Shown: positions 47,715 to 59,036 of the stretch, piece after piece
Layout of the letters: every line of letters begins with the position of its first letter
How positions within the stretch are numbered: the stretch's first letter is position 1
DNA from: Thamnocephalis sphaerospora
Lineage: Eukaryota; Zoopagomycota; Zoopagomycetes; Zoopagales; Sigmoideomycetaceae
Assembly (NCBI GenBank): GCA_003614735.1
Contig: KZ992426.1
Location: 1-64,000 of the forward strand
Direction: 5' to 3'
Length of the DNA stretch: 64,000 nucleotides
Made by a program: the position numbers and the translations under genes
Notes under the pieces: model-generated
Told to the model about the DNA's origin: nothing
Seen by the model: only the letters and a program-made list of their open reading frames with translations
Database searches by the model: none

Positions 47715-47776
47715 GCTAGGTTCGTCAATGTTATTGACTGTAATATTATATAATTCAAATCCATAGTTTGTAAGTT

Positions 47777-47848
47777 GGGGGGTTGGCGCAACGGTAGCGC
47801 GTTCGCCTCCAGAGCGAAAGGCTGGGTGTTCGAATCACTCACTCCTCA
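47777..47848 (+). tRNA. tRNA-Trp (CCA)
   Basis: A full cloverleaf of 72 bases folds by eye. The acceptor stem ggggggt pairs with actcctc through two G-U pairs. The D stem is gcgc/gcgc, and the anticodon stem ttcgc/gcgaa holds loop ctccaga with anticodon CCA. The T stem is gggtg/cactc with loop ttcgaat, and the discriminator base is A. There is no intron. A run of seven T's at 47852-47858 is the Pol III terminator. Confidence 0.97.
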
Positions 47849-49013
47849 ACCTTTTTTTGCCAAATTCCATTGTTTTCACGCCTTTAATCTTGTAGCGTTT
47901 CCACGTCTAGTGCAACGTTTTACGCATCCAAAGCCAGATGGGTTGGGTGCATGTTGCTATAGCTGGGCCAGAGGGATCAGGGCGAGTGAGGAAAGCCTAC
48001 AATAGCAAATGAGCCACGTGCGACGTAAAGTGATTGATTGGCACAATATCAGATCAGTCAGGCTGCGTACCGACAAACTTGAGTAAAAGTGGCAATATAG
48101 CCAATCGAGCTGGTAAAGCGCAGCATCAAGACAAGGTAGAATGCTGCTAAATAGTAGCTCGCATCTGTTATTCAAGAAAGGCTGCCCGGTCGCCAGAATG
48201 CTAGGCATCCCCGCTTTGTAGCGATTCCACAGCTGCTATTTTTGGTGTTTGCACAGCAGCATCTTTTGCAATGCGCCGCGTCTCCTATACGACTTTAGCT
48301 TTGGCACAAGCCCAGCCGATAGTTTGTCATGGCAGACGATCTTATGACGTCATTCTCGAGGGAAACCGCGGTTTTGGCATGAATACTGAGATCTAGGCGT
48401 GAATCTATAGTGGGCCCGAATTTTCGGCTAGGTTTACTACATTTCGGACGTATGGCATTGCCAAGGCTGAGCTGCTGGACGTTGAAGTGGGTAGTGCCAA
48501 AAGTGACGTAGCGTGCTTTAGCTTGGCCAGAACACCCTGGCGTGTTGTCGCTCGCAATTCATTGAAGCGATTATATCTGCATGCTGTATATTCTCTACTT
48601 GTTGCGTACGATGGCTTTCAAACCAGCGGCACGTTTAGTATGACTGCATAGCCTAGTTAACGGACAGCTGGCGATGCGTTAATGGCGACATCGCTTCTGG
48701 CCATCAAACGATGCGTAAACCACCAGGTCCGCTGCATGAACGGACCCTTGTTGCTTTGCTGCAATGCTGACGGTATGCTGGCTTCCGAGTTTACTGACGG
48801 CGTCTTTAAGCAATGAAGCAGCTCTATCCTGAATGCCCCTTTGCTCATGGCGGATGCATGGTGGAGCGGGGGCTGTTCCATGTCTATGCTACGAATGGGC
48901 GGTGGTGGTCATTGAATCAGTCAGCTCTTGTGATGCCGACCGGTTCCGACGTCCACATTGTTCGCGGATCGCCTCATTTTGCTTTCTTGCGTACACGTTT
49001 GTGGAATCTCGTC
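47849..49013. other. Spacer upstream of COA1
   Basis: About 1.16 kb between tRNA-Trp and COA1. It contains a perfect CRE-type palindrome (listed separately). An in-frame extension of COA1 reaches back to a Met at 48813, but the extra 67 codons do not look like a presequence. Confidence 0.45.
48344..48351. promoter_or_regulatory. CRE-like palindrome TGACGTCA
   Basis: Perfect 8-base consensus for ATF/CREB-type bZIP factors, inside the 10-base palindrome atgacgtcat. It lies about 660 bases upstream of the COA1 start. It could be functional or chance. Confidence 0.3.
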
Positions 49014-49755
49014 ATGCTGCCACGCTTGACCAACTCTACGCATCGCGTCTACGCGACTGCCGGCCGTCTGTACAGCCGCAGCGTGCTTGCCACCTGCCGA
49101 CCTGCATGCCAGCCGTGTCGCTCACTTTCCAGCGCTGGCAGTAAACGTGGCGTCACCACCACTGCCGCTGGCGACAAGGCGTTTGATGCCTTTGCTCGGG
49201 TCAATACCAAGCTTCCGGAGCCTGAAAAGCCTTTGCGTCGCTGGCTGCGCTATGGCGCGTATGCCACGGTGGGCGTTGTTGTTTGGAAGGTCTGTCTTGG
49301 GCTGGCCTTTAATCAGCAGCGACTCAACAGCTCGGTCATGTCGGGCGCGCTCTTTGCCGTGCAGCATGACCCGGCCGTCATTGCGGTGCTCGGTGAGGGT
49401 GTGCAGCTGGCCAAGCAGTATGCGTGGCTGCCACGGCCCTTTGTGCTTGGAACCGTGAATCAGCTGCATGGCGTAGTGGACATTAGGTTTAACGTAGCGG
49501 GCAATCGCGGTACGTACTTTTGGTGACATGGCAGCGCATGAACGCTATGCCGCCGTGCTTGCTCGCGCGTTCGTTAACACTTGGACTGGTCTGCTTTCAG
49601 GCAATGGCGTTGTTCACTTTCGATCGACTCGCGCATACAAGACGGCAAACTGGACGACGGACCTTTTCCACCTGCAGCTGGAGAATGGACAGAAAATCGA
49701 GCTTCCCAGTGCCGAGGCGATGGCAGAGGCCACGGAGGTTTCTGCCCTAACTTGA
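49014..49755 (+). CDS. COA1: Cytochrome c oxidase assembly factor Coa1 family
   Basis: Mitochondrial inner-membrane protein of the Coa1/Tim21 fold that helps build complex IV around Cox1. From the Met at 49014 the N terminus is a typical presequence rich in Arg, Ser and Thr (MLPRLTNSTHRVYATAGRLY). Residue order then gives a basic segment and a single TM helix (YGAYATVGVVVWKVCLGLAF), then the intermembrane-space domain with LPRPFVLGTVNQLHGVVDIR and FNVAGNRG. An intron (donor gtacgt, acceptor tttcag) joins GNGVVHFRSTRAYKTANWTT and LENGQKIELP. It ends in TGA at 49753-49755. About 216 residues. The G-x-V-x-F-x-S-x-R pattern is the family signature. Confidence 0.82.
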
Positions 49756-51228
49756 AGGCCATGGCGGCCTGAATGCTGTAGATAGGCGCAGCGTAGGTCA
49801 GCGACAACGATGGCCTATTAATGGCGCCGATTTGTCTGGAATTCTATTGTCAATGAATGCACCGGAAATGCTGATGTTGGCAAAGTCTAACGAGCGGATT
49901 CTGATGTCGAGATGCCACACACTGTTGCAGGTAGCGCTGGTGGTTTGTAAACATACGGGTGGTAATGGCGAAATGCAGTCATCTGGTCGAGAACCAGTGC
50001 ATCAGCTCGTTGCATTGATGTGCCGTACCCTACGGGTCTACACTGCGACGTTATCAATTTCTAGGCGAGGTTTCGCATGTGTGATGATAGTGACAATTTT
50101 TCCAATATCCAGCCACCAGTAGCTGCAGGCAGTGTCCAGCATGCCGATGTTTGGTATGATCACAGTTCACCGCACTCTCTTGTTCTCTCTTTGGCTTGCA
50201 CATCCTGTCATGTTGTCTTGCGCTGCAGGTGTGTACACTTGCTTCACCACCTTTGCCGAGCGAATCAAAGTGCGAAGCGTCTGCAAATCAATGAACGTCC
50301 CACAAGTGCTGGTATGACATCCAGTAAGAATGGCGTCGCTCGGTAGGATTGCGCTTTGTGCCACCCACGGGAGCAGAGCTGGGAAGCATTTCTCGGCCAA
50401 CAATGAATGTATGCGCATACACACTACCCGTGGGATGATGCAGCGGCAGCGGCGAGCAGCAGCGCTTGGCCAGCTGCAGCAGGTGCATGCGCCAGAGTTC
50501 GCCTGAAATTGGCAAAGATTGAACAAGTTGCGCAGGTCGATCAAAGCCATGGCCGGCTTAGACGCTGGCGGTGTCTGTGCGGCGGCAGCAGTGCTCTGTG
50601 TGGACTAGCGCTTGTAAGCATACATGGCAAAAATACCCCGCTATGCAAAAGGGATGGGCGGTGTAGCAGCAAATCCGCGACAGGTGAGCTGCGTCAGCTG
50701 TCTTGTGAGGAGCCTCAGCATCGGCTCATGATCGTATCTATCTGGCATAGTGGACCAGGGCCGTGTGTGTGTGTGTGTGCGTCCACGCTCAGTACACTTT
50801 CTCAACAAGGCAGTAGTTTTGAAACGCGGTGTGGTGGGCTCCTTGGCCATCTAGGATCGGCTATGTTAGCCGTCGACCATGCGAGCCCCAGGTTCGCCGC
50901 GCTTCTGCTCTTTCCTGTCATAGTTTGTCCCGCATTACTCCTAGTCATCCCTCATTCGCTGCCTTGCACTATCGTCTTCTTACTAAATACCCTTTCGCTT
51001 GCGTCTTGCCTACTTTGCTGCGCTATTCGAGCGCCGCGTGTTGTATCCGCTTCGCCAACACACTACGCTTTCTTCCTATTACGCAGGCGCTCTTTCACCC
51101 TGGCCGTGTGGCTGTGCTGCACCGCCTTGCTCATTGCTACCTAGCCGATACTCGCCAGCGGCCGGCGGTGCACTCTTGTCGCCCGCCACTTTCTTCGCCC
51201 GCCGCTCTGACGTGCATACTCCGCCACC
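49756..51228. other. Long spacer upstream of the CH-CH/GAR gene
   Basis: About 1.5 kb. From roughly 50880 to 51220 the plus strand is strongly C/T-rich, as in other leaders here. A 245-codon plus frame (50407-51144) overlaps this leader and codes an unlikely mix of hydrophobic and Cys-rich stretches; I do not call it a gene. A minus frame at 50167-50550 is also unrecognised. A (GT)n run lies at 50763-50779. Confidence 0.4.
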
Positions 51229-54200
51229 ATGTCTTGGACCGTGCCGCGCAAGTTCAGACCGGGCGACCGCACGACGGGTGCGGCCACAGACCGCGTCCGC
51301 AAGCTGGCCTCCATGTTTGAGGAGGTGCAGAAAAAGACGTTCACCAAGTGGCTGAATGTACAGCTGCGCGACACAGACCAGGTTGTGGAGGCGCTCGAGT
51401 TTGACCTGCGTGATGGCAAGACGCTGCTTGCGCTACTTTATACCCTGGCGCGCAGGCCGATCCCTGCTGCAGAGCGCGGCACCATGCGCATTCATCGTAT
51501 GGCCAATGTCAGCAAGGCGCTACGTTTCCTTGAGGCTCAGCTGGGCGGACCGCTTATGAACGTGGGCGCCGAGGACATTGTGGACGGCAATCTCAAGCTC
51601 ACGCTCGGCCTGGTCTGGGTGGTTATTCTACGCTTTCAAATTCAGCGCGCCGCCAAGGATACAGCTGAGGACTCGTTCCTGACCGACTCTAGTTCACTGG
51701 ATATTCTGGCTGATGGTGACGCAGCGGTAAGACAGACTGCATGTGCGCACACCATTGGCAGTCGCAGCGAGCGCGTGTCGGGACAGTCATGGATGCAAAC
51801 AACTGACGTTGCATTTTTGCATTGACAGAACAGCGGAGACATGCGGCGACGACATGGCGCCGGCGCCATTAATCAGCACGATGTCAAGGCATCGTTGCTT
51901 GCTTGGGTGCGCGCGCAGACCGCTCATTACGTGAACGCGCCGCCCGTCAGCGACTTTAATTGTGCGTGGCAGGATGGTCGGTTGTTTATGGTGCTCATCC
52001 ACAAGCACGATCCAGCCACGATCGCGGATATCGATGATGTGCTTACGCGCGAGAGTGCGGATCACTGGCATAATACGCTCACGGAAGCTTTTGCGCTGGC
52101 GCAAACGCATCTGAACATTTCCCCGCTGCTGGACGCCGACGATATCACCACCATGGATGTGCCCGACGAGCGATCCATCATGATTTACGTCTCCGAGTTC
52201 TACGTAGCAATGACGGCTCGGCAAAAGGAGGAGGTGCTGGCACGCCGCGCTATCGAGGACCAGCGTCGCGCCGAATCCTACCGAGACACCCAGTCTGTGA
52301 CGGCGCGTGTGGTGGACGAGGAGCGTGCACGTCTTGGCCGCGAGTTTAACGAGCGCGAGCAACGCGCCACGCGTCAAATTCTCGAGCAGAACCGCAACCG
52401 GCTGCGCAACGTGCAGGTCAGGGTTCCCGAAATGCCCGAAGAGGAATTTACGCCGCACATGGAGGTGCAGCACGACACAGCTGCCGGCACCATGCCGCGT
52501 GCCCTCATGCAGCAGGATTCGCCCACGCCGTCCGCCTTGGCGATGGATGGTGTTTCCAGCATGATGCATGAAGAGGAGCAGAGCATGGAGGAGCACGCTG
52601 ATGTTCAGGAACTGAGCACTGATATGAGCACCATTGGCGCACTGTCGGATGATCATATCCTGTACAGTGAGGCAGAGTCTGCCAACATCACCGAGTCGCC
52701 GGGCTCGGCTACGTTCAGCAACTGCTCCTATGCCGACGTGACTTTCAGCCCTACCGACGACCTGCGGGCCATGTCTAGCCCACGACTGCCGCCATCGCCA
52801 TCCAACTTGGTAAGTGGCAAGGCAAGGCCATGCGGTCGTTGTGTAACCAACGCACTTTTACTAACGGAGAATTACGCGGTCACACTCCATCACTAGTCTC
52901 ACGAAAATGCCAATGGCAGCTTGCTTGTTGGCGTGGAGGTGGACGAGGAGGAGAGGGAGGAGGTGGCTGTGGCGGATTGCCAGGTGGCCAATGACAGTGC
53001 CATCGTTTCGGACGAAGCTCAGGATGGCGACGACCAAGTGTGTCCGTCACCCAAGGTGCAGCCAGAGTCTGCTGAAACGCACAGCGTGGCGGCTATCACT
53101 GTTGCATCACCTGCGGGTTCGACCACAGCAGGGTGTTTGGAGGAGGTGACCGAGACAGAGCTATCCACGCCGCCGACAGAGCCTGCTACACCGATGGCTG
53201 GGTCACCGGTCGCTGAACACACGCCAATACTCAAGCCTGCTCCAACATTCGAGTCTACACAAGAGTCCGCCGCACTGGCGGTGTCTATTCCTGCACCCGA
53301 GTCCATCGTCGCAGATAAGCCGCAGCCTGCAAAAGAGTCATCGCCTGTGGAAGTGTCGTTGCTTGCGGACCGATCCTTGCCTGTGGAGGAGTCTCTGCCC
53401 GCGGACGAGTCGCTGCTTACGGAACAACCGTCGCCGACACAGGTGCCATTGCCCGAGTCTGCAGACACTTCGGTTGTTGCGCTGGTGGACATACCCGCAC
53501 TCCAGCTGGAAGAGACGTCGACGTCTGCGGGTGATCCGACTGCTGTTCAAGTCTCACCTGCACTGGCTCCCGTGGAAGCATCGCCACAGCTAGAGACCGT
53601 CAGTCCCAAGCCTCGTAGGGTTAGTAGGCCATCGCTTACGCTCGATCCGGAGCTGGCCAACTCGTTGGTCAAGCAGGTGAATGGGCGGGCCTTGTCTCCG
53701 GCCAGAAGATCCGCCAGCAAGCCAAACACCCCGGTGTCTCTTACTATCAGCGTACCGCCTCCACTGCCCGTTCGCACTGACGACGAGCAGGTGATGCACA
53801 ATAATGCGCTGCGTTTGTTTAGCAAGGCAGAGCAGCTCTACAACCAGATGATGGAGGACTGCAGCCATGCCCTCGATAAGCTTCCGGAACCACGGTCCAT
53901 GGATACGTTTGCAACCATTAGTGATATGCAGCAGTTTGTATCGCGGACTGCCGGCGCCTCTGCCTGCTTAGCTGTGATCGAGAAAAACGACGCACTGGGA
54001 GCCATAAAGGCCATATCCGATGAGATCTCCAGTCATTGCAAGAATTGCGAGCTTCTTTTGGACTGCGAACTTTTGGATGAGTCGGCCTCTGTTCTACTGG
54101 AACGACTGTCCGAGGAGGAGGAACTGTGTCGACAGCTTTCCGGCGAAGTCACCGGGCTAATCCACATTGCCGAGGCGGTCCAGAGCATTGGCGAGCGGCT

Positions 54201-56760
54201 TCAAAAGGCTGAAAGCGATCTGGATGACATGCTGGTGGAGGACCAGGCACCGGACCAGACACGCATCAATCTTGTCAAGGCAGCGGTCGCGGACGTAATT
54301 GGCATGCTGCACCAGCAGGCGCCAGCCAACTGTCCGCCTGCAGTGGCTAATGAGCTGACACGATCGCGTGAGCTGGCTGGCCGAGTGACCGCACGTCTGG
54401 ATGCCTGCGACCGCTACTTTGTTGGCGATACGCAGCTGAATCGAGTGCAGTCGCGCATCAACGCTGTCAAGGAAAAAATCGTCACGATTGCGCAGTTTGT
54501 GCCGGCGGCGCTTACAGCGGTGATTGAAGAGATTGAAGAGCAGTTTGAGCACATCAGCACAGACTTGAAGCGGCTAGAATTCGACGAGGTCTTGGAAAAC
54601 ACAGAAGACGACTTTGGCGAAGAGATCACGGACATGCTCAACATCCGCAAGATGGAGCTAATGGAAAGTCTACTGCAGGCACGTGCCGAGTTTGCACAGT
54701 CCAAGGAGGATGCCTATCGCGTCAAGCGTGCCGCGTTCATCGTCGACGAGTGTCGCCGCTACGTGTTTGAGTGTTCCGGGCGCTATCGCAAGCACACGGC
54801 TGAGCGCGAAGATCGGCTGATTGCACTGCTGGTCGATGAAGATGGCGAGGTCGGTACGGCGGCCATTATTGACGGCGTACCTGAACGGTCCAGTGAGGAC
54901 ATCAACGCCACGCTTGCCGAGGTGGAACAGGGCTGTGAAAAGCTGTTCAATTTGTGCACCGATGGCCTTGCGGACCGCAAAGAGGTGGCCACGGCGTTGC
55001 GCGAGGCAGAGCGTGCGCGCGAAGATGTGCGCGGTGCCATTGATCTTGCACACAACCTGGATGCAATGCTGAAGCGCTATGGCGAGACCATCTCCTTTTA
55101 TGCAAGCGTTATGCAGCGCATCGACAAGGCACGCAAGGCACTGCCCACCGACCATCAGTCGGTTGGCGGTAAATTCCAGGAGCCGGAGCTGATGAAGATT
55201 GGCGCAGAGATCATGCGCATTACGGCGGACGACTGCGCTGCACTACGAGACAGCATCGACGACTACTGTGCCAGCGACTTTGTACTTGCAACCGAGTTGG
55301 CCACGCTCGACCGCTTCCGCGTCAAGGTTAACAAGAATCTCACAAAGCTAGTGTCGTCATGGAATACGCTCAAGGCAGAGCTGGAGTCGTTGCGTGTTGA
55401 CAGCAAAGAGAGTCACCTGCGTCTAGAGTATTCGCGCCAGCTTTCAGAGGTGGCGGCGCGTGTCAACCAGTTGCAGGACGCAGTGCTGGACGCAGCACGC
55501 GACAGCGACGCGCCTGTGGAGTGTCTGCGTGAGATTCAAACGCAGGTCGGTGGCCTCACGGAGTATCTGGAGAACATCACCTCGTCAATGCACGATGCGC
55601 TTGGTGACAATGGCTGTGACGAGGAGGTGCTGGCTGCGTACGAAGCGCTTGAGCAGCTGGACAAGTCGATCGAGAGCAAGATCCGCGAGGCGGAGATGCT
55701 GCTACAGTTTACCGAGCGGATGCAAGAGCTAGACGCTCCGCTCAGTATGCTGCTCAACGTCGTCGACGAGTGCATCATGGCCGCGGAAACGGCCAGTGCT
55801 CCTGCCGAGATTGCCGCGCTGGTCGAACGTCTGTCTGTGGCGCTGGAGAATGCGGAAACGACCATTCCAACGATGCTGTCGAGCACAGAGGCACTTGCGC
55901 TGGCGGTCAACGGCCGTTCGGCCTCGGACGAATTGGGCCGGTTCGAGAACCAGTGGCGCGAAACCCGTTCGTTCGCGACGGCAGAGCTGGCGGCGTTGCG
56001 CAAGAGACGCGTGCGCAAGGCATCTCTATCGCTTGATCCACCAAGGAGCATCCACATGCGTGCCTCAAGTGTCTCTCCATCCAACTGTCCTCCAGGTGCG
56101 CGTTCGGGCATTGTGTCGCCGTATACGCACCGACACACTGGCTCCGGCCTATCGTCGCCCGCAAGCAGTCCCGGCATGCACGCACGATCACCGCGACGCC
56201 CTCCCAGCAGTAATAGCAATACTCCGTCTAGCTTGCCGGTGCTTAGCAGCCGCGCGCGCTCCGAGTCGCGCAACAGCCTCAAGTGGGTGCGACCACAGGT
56301 GGTGCATCCGTCGCCGAACCACTATGTGCCCGACAACAACGACAAGCTGGATGTGCAGGTAGCTAACATTGTAAACGAGTGTCCCACCGAGGTCAAAATT
56401 ACTCGCAACCAGGAGGGCCGCTATCGGATCGGCGACGCAGAGCGTACCCTCTACTGCCGCATCCTCAACGACCGTATGGTGATGGTGCGCGTTGGTGGCG
56501 GCTGGATGGAGCTGTCTCGCTTCCTTGCCACGCACTCCAGCTCGATGCACAAGCTGGTACCTATCAGCAACAGCCCACTTGCGTCGCCCTCGTCGCCGCT
56601 CCACCCTGTCCGCTCGCCGCCCATCCGTTCACCGCACAAATCGCCGCTCATGTCGCCGCTCATGTCGCCTGGAAGCCGGTCGCGCAGCCGTGAAACGTCA
56701 AATGGATCCGAGGCAAATGTACGCCTTGCGCTGCACTTGGAGCAGTCGATGCACGGCTAA
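51229..56760 (+). CDS. Tandem calponin-homology, coiled-coil, GAR (Gas2) domain cytoskeletal protein
   Basis: Probable actin-microtubule crosslinker, 1,780 residues. Exons 51229-51726, 51829-52809 and 52897-56760 join in phase 0. CH1, about residues 30-140: VQKKTFTKWLNVQLRDTDQV and FDLRDGKTLLALLYTL. CH2, about 183-285: VKASLLAWVRAQTAHYV, DFNCAWQDGRLFMVLIHKHD. Two tandem CH domains form a typical actin-binding unit. A coiled segment (RRAIEDQRRAESYRDTQ) leads to a disordered Ser/Pro/Glu-rich region (to about 760), then a long alpha-helical rod of spectrin-like repeats (about 780-1550). A GAR domain follows at about 1639-1707: VANIVNECPTEVKITRNQEG, RYRIGDAERTLYCRILNDR, MVMVRVGGGWMELSRFLATH. In Gas2 and spectraplakins this domain binds microtubules. 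The tail has SPLMSPLMSP-type Ser-Pro repeats. It ends in TAA. Confidence 0.9.
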
Positions 56761-57130
56761 GACGACGGCGCTCAATCGCATCTTTCCTCATTTCCAATCA
56801 CTGCTATGCTCACCTGTTACCCAGTATTGCTACGCCAGAACGGCATCTTTTGTCAGTATCCCTACAACGTGCCGCTCTTACCATTCTTTCGTTACGCGAA
56901 TGCTTATTATTATACTGCATTTTTGCCCATATGAATGCGGGTCTACGTTCGTGACTAGTGCAATACGATTTAGTGCTATTGTGGCACATACGTAGCCATG
57001 CGTCATACATGCGCGAGTAAGAAAAAGAAGCAGCACAGAACAGAGAAAGAGTAGCACATGGAGCGGCGCGATCACGTCTGGCCTCAAAAGCATGCTGCTG
57101 ATTGCTACTGTTGTTGTTTTGATACTGCTA
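56761..57130. other. Convergent 3' spacer between CH-CH/GAR gene and CDK
   Basis: About 370 bases between two converging stop codons, A/T-richer than the genes. No coding sequence is recognised. Confidence 0.5.
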
Positions 57131-57186
57131 CTACTGTTGCTGCTGCTGTTGCTGCTGCTGAGCGACCTGCACTAGAGATGGCATCG

Positions 57187-57230
<44 letters not shown>
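57131..57230 (-). repeat. CAG/CAA repeats coding polyglutamine in the CDK tail
   Basis: Two runs of mixed CAG and CAA codons, 57131-57160 (which ends in the stop) and 57188-57230, separated by [10 protein letters not shown]. They are in the CDK reading frame. Confidence 0.85.
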
Positions 57231-59036
57231 GCCGACAACTGTGCCTGCCTCAAGCGCATGTTGATGTCGGCAAAAAACTCGTCTGAATGGCGTACCGAGC
57301 GATATTGCTGTGGTCAGCAAACATACTTGTAGCAACCAAGGTCCACGGTACTTACGCTGTAGCGCCTCGCGTGCGCTGATACGTCGGTCTGGCTGATACT
57401 CAAGTAGACGCTACGAAAATGAGAGCACAGGGTAAGCCAGGCTCGTGTAAACGAGCAGATGCACCGAATATCTCTTGTGCTACTTACACCAAGCAAGTCT
57501 ACGCCAGACTGATTGAGTTTTGGAAATAGGCGCTCAAGCATGATACGCTGGTGCACAGGAAAGTCTGCGCGATACTCTGGCAGCTGCGACACACCCGGCC
57601 ATGATGCTTCACTTGGTGTGCCCAGCACTGTACGCTAGCGACAACGCAAGACGACGGTTAAGTACAACTGGCCGTATCCGCTGATGGCTTGTGCGTGCTG
57701 CGTCCGTGCATAAAAGGATATTTAAAGATGCGTAGTAGCTGGTCCTGCACCGAGTTGCCCGGAAACAGCGGCCGACCAGATACCATTTCTAATTTTGCAT
57801 CAAATAATAAACAATCTGCTCCAAGCGAGTGTCACGCCGGTACATACCTGCAAAAATACAGCCAATCGACCACAGATCGATGCTTGTAGAGTATTGACGC
57901 GAACCCATCAGCACGTCTGGTGGCCGGTACCAGAGCGTGACCACCTAAATGTGCACTAGTATCAGAACCAGTGCATCGTATTCTGACACGAATTGCCGCC
58001 AAGGTAGCTTACTTCGTGCGAATAGCTGCGCACTGGAATGCCATAAGCACGTGCCAGACCAAAGTCGCCCAGTTTTAGCTCTCCTTTCTGCAAATTTTAA
58101 GATCCAGTTGTCGCAGCCATCAGCATGCAAGTAATAGAAATGCAGCGCATCTGTGCGCCAGATGTACGACTTTACCTTGTTGATGAGCAAGTTCTGAGGT
58201 TTGAGGTCCTAATAATGCCAAAGCAGCGCAGTTCAGCTCATTCGTCATTGAAACTGTTCGTCATCGGCTGCTTACTCGGTGTAATACACGCTGCGAGTGG
58301 CAAAAATCAATGCCCTGCAAAAGTTGAAAGAGTAGATTCTATGCAGCGTTGATCGGCATTAAATCACCGTGCTCTCAGTCTTTGTCTATTGCAGACTTGC
58401 CTGGATGGTGACGAGATCAATGTCGCCTCCATTTGCGTCAAGATACTTTTTCAAGTCCGAATCGAGATACTCAAACACCAGGGTTAGTTTTCGATCCGTA
58501 TGGAGCACATCGTGGAGTCTGGCGTGCAAGGTGATGTAGCGCGCTACATGATTAGCACGCAGTCAGGCTGCGGACACTTTGCGGCAGACACACACCGGAC
58601 CACATTGGGATGAACCAGCTCTTTGAGCAGCGAGACCTCTCGAATGGCCGTGCATGGCACCTAGCATGTGCACACGCGCAAGCGATACATTAGCCGACGC
58701 CGTATGACCATGCGGCTATGCACTACCTACGCCTTCCTCCTCGTTGTCGAGCCGAATGCGTTTGAGCGCCACCACTTCATTTGTCTCGCGATTCAGCGAC
58801 TTGTACACGATGCCATAGGTGCCTGTCGCACCGCGTGGTAAGCAATGCATGCGCCAAGTCAGTCATCTTGGGCAAAGGGATACAATTCATCGACACGCTC
58901 GCGCAGCCAACCTTCGCCGAGCTTTTCTATTTTCTGCTCGTTTGCAGCCGTCAGGAGCGCCGTTAGTAGCCGCGCATGCTTACAGCCGGCGAGAGAGTGG
59001 ACATGCGGCCCAGCTACCAACCTGGTATTTTTCCAT
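57131..59036 (-). CDS. PHO85: Pho85/CDK5-like cyclin-dependent kinase with PCTAIRE motif and polyQ tail
   Basis: Ser/Thr kinase of the Pho85 group, which in fungi governs nutrient and polarity responses with Pcl cyclins. About nine short exons. MEKYQ joins KIEKLGEG and [20 protein letters not shown] (P-loop and catalytic Lys). The next exon gives [20 protein letters not shown], the cyclin-binding helix reading PCTAIRE instead of PSTAIRE. Then [37 protein letters not shown] (HRD), [20 protein letters not shown] (DFG), [75 protein letters not shown]. The last intron uses a cattcag acceptor to give [17 protein letters not shown], followed by two polyglutamine runs (57131-57160 and 57188-57230) and TAG. 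The T-loop lacks the usual Thr (SHE), as in Pho85. Confidence 0.9.

Noticed and set aside
50167-50550. 127-codon minus-strand frame
   Set aside because: No recognised domain, no supporting exons on either side; overlaps a spacer with open frames on both strands.
50407-51144. 245-codon plus-strand open frame
   Set aside because: It runs through the pyrimidine-rich leader of the CH-CH/GAR gene, has odd Cys/Leu/Ser-rich composition and resembles no family I know.
57058-57335. Alanine/valine or polyalanine frames around 57.1-57.3 kb
   Set aside because: Shadows of the CAG/CAA polyglutamine repeat of the CDK in other frames.
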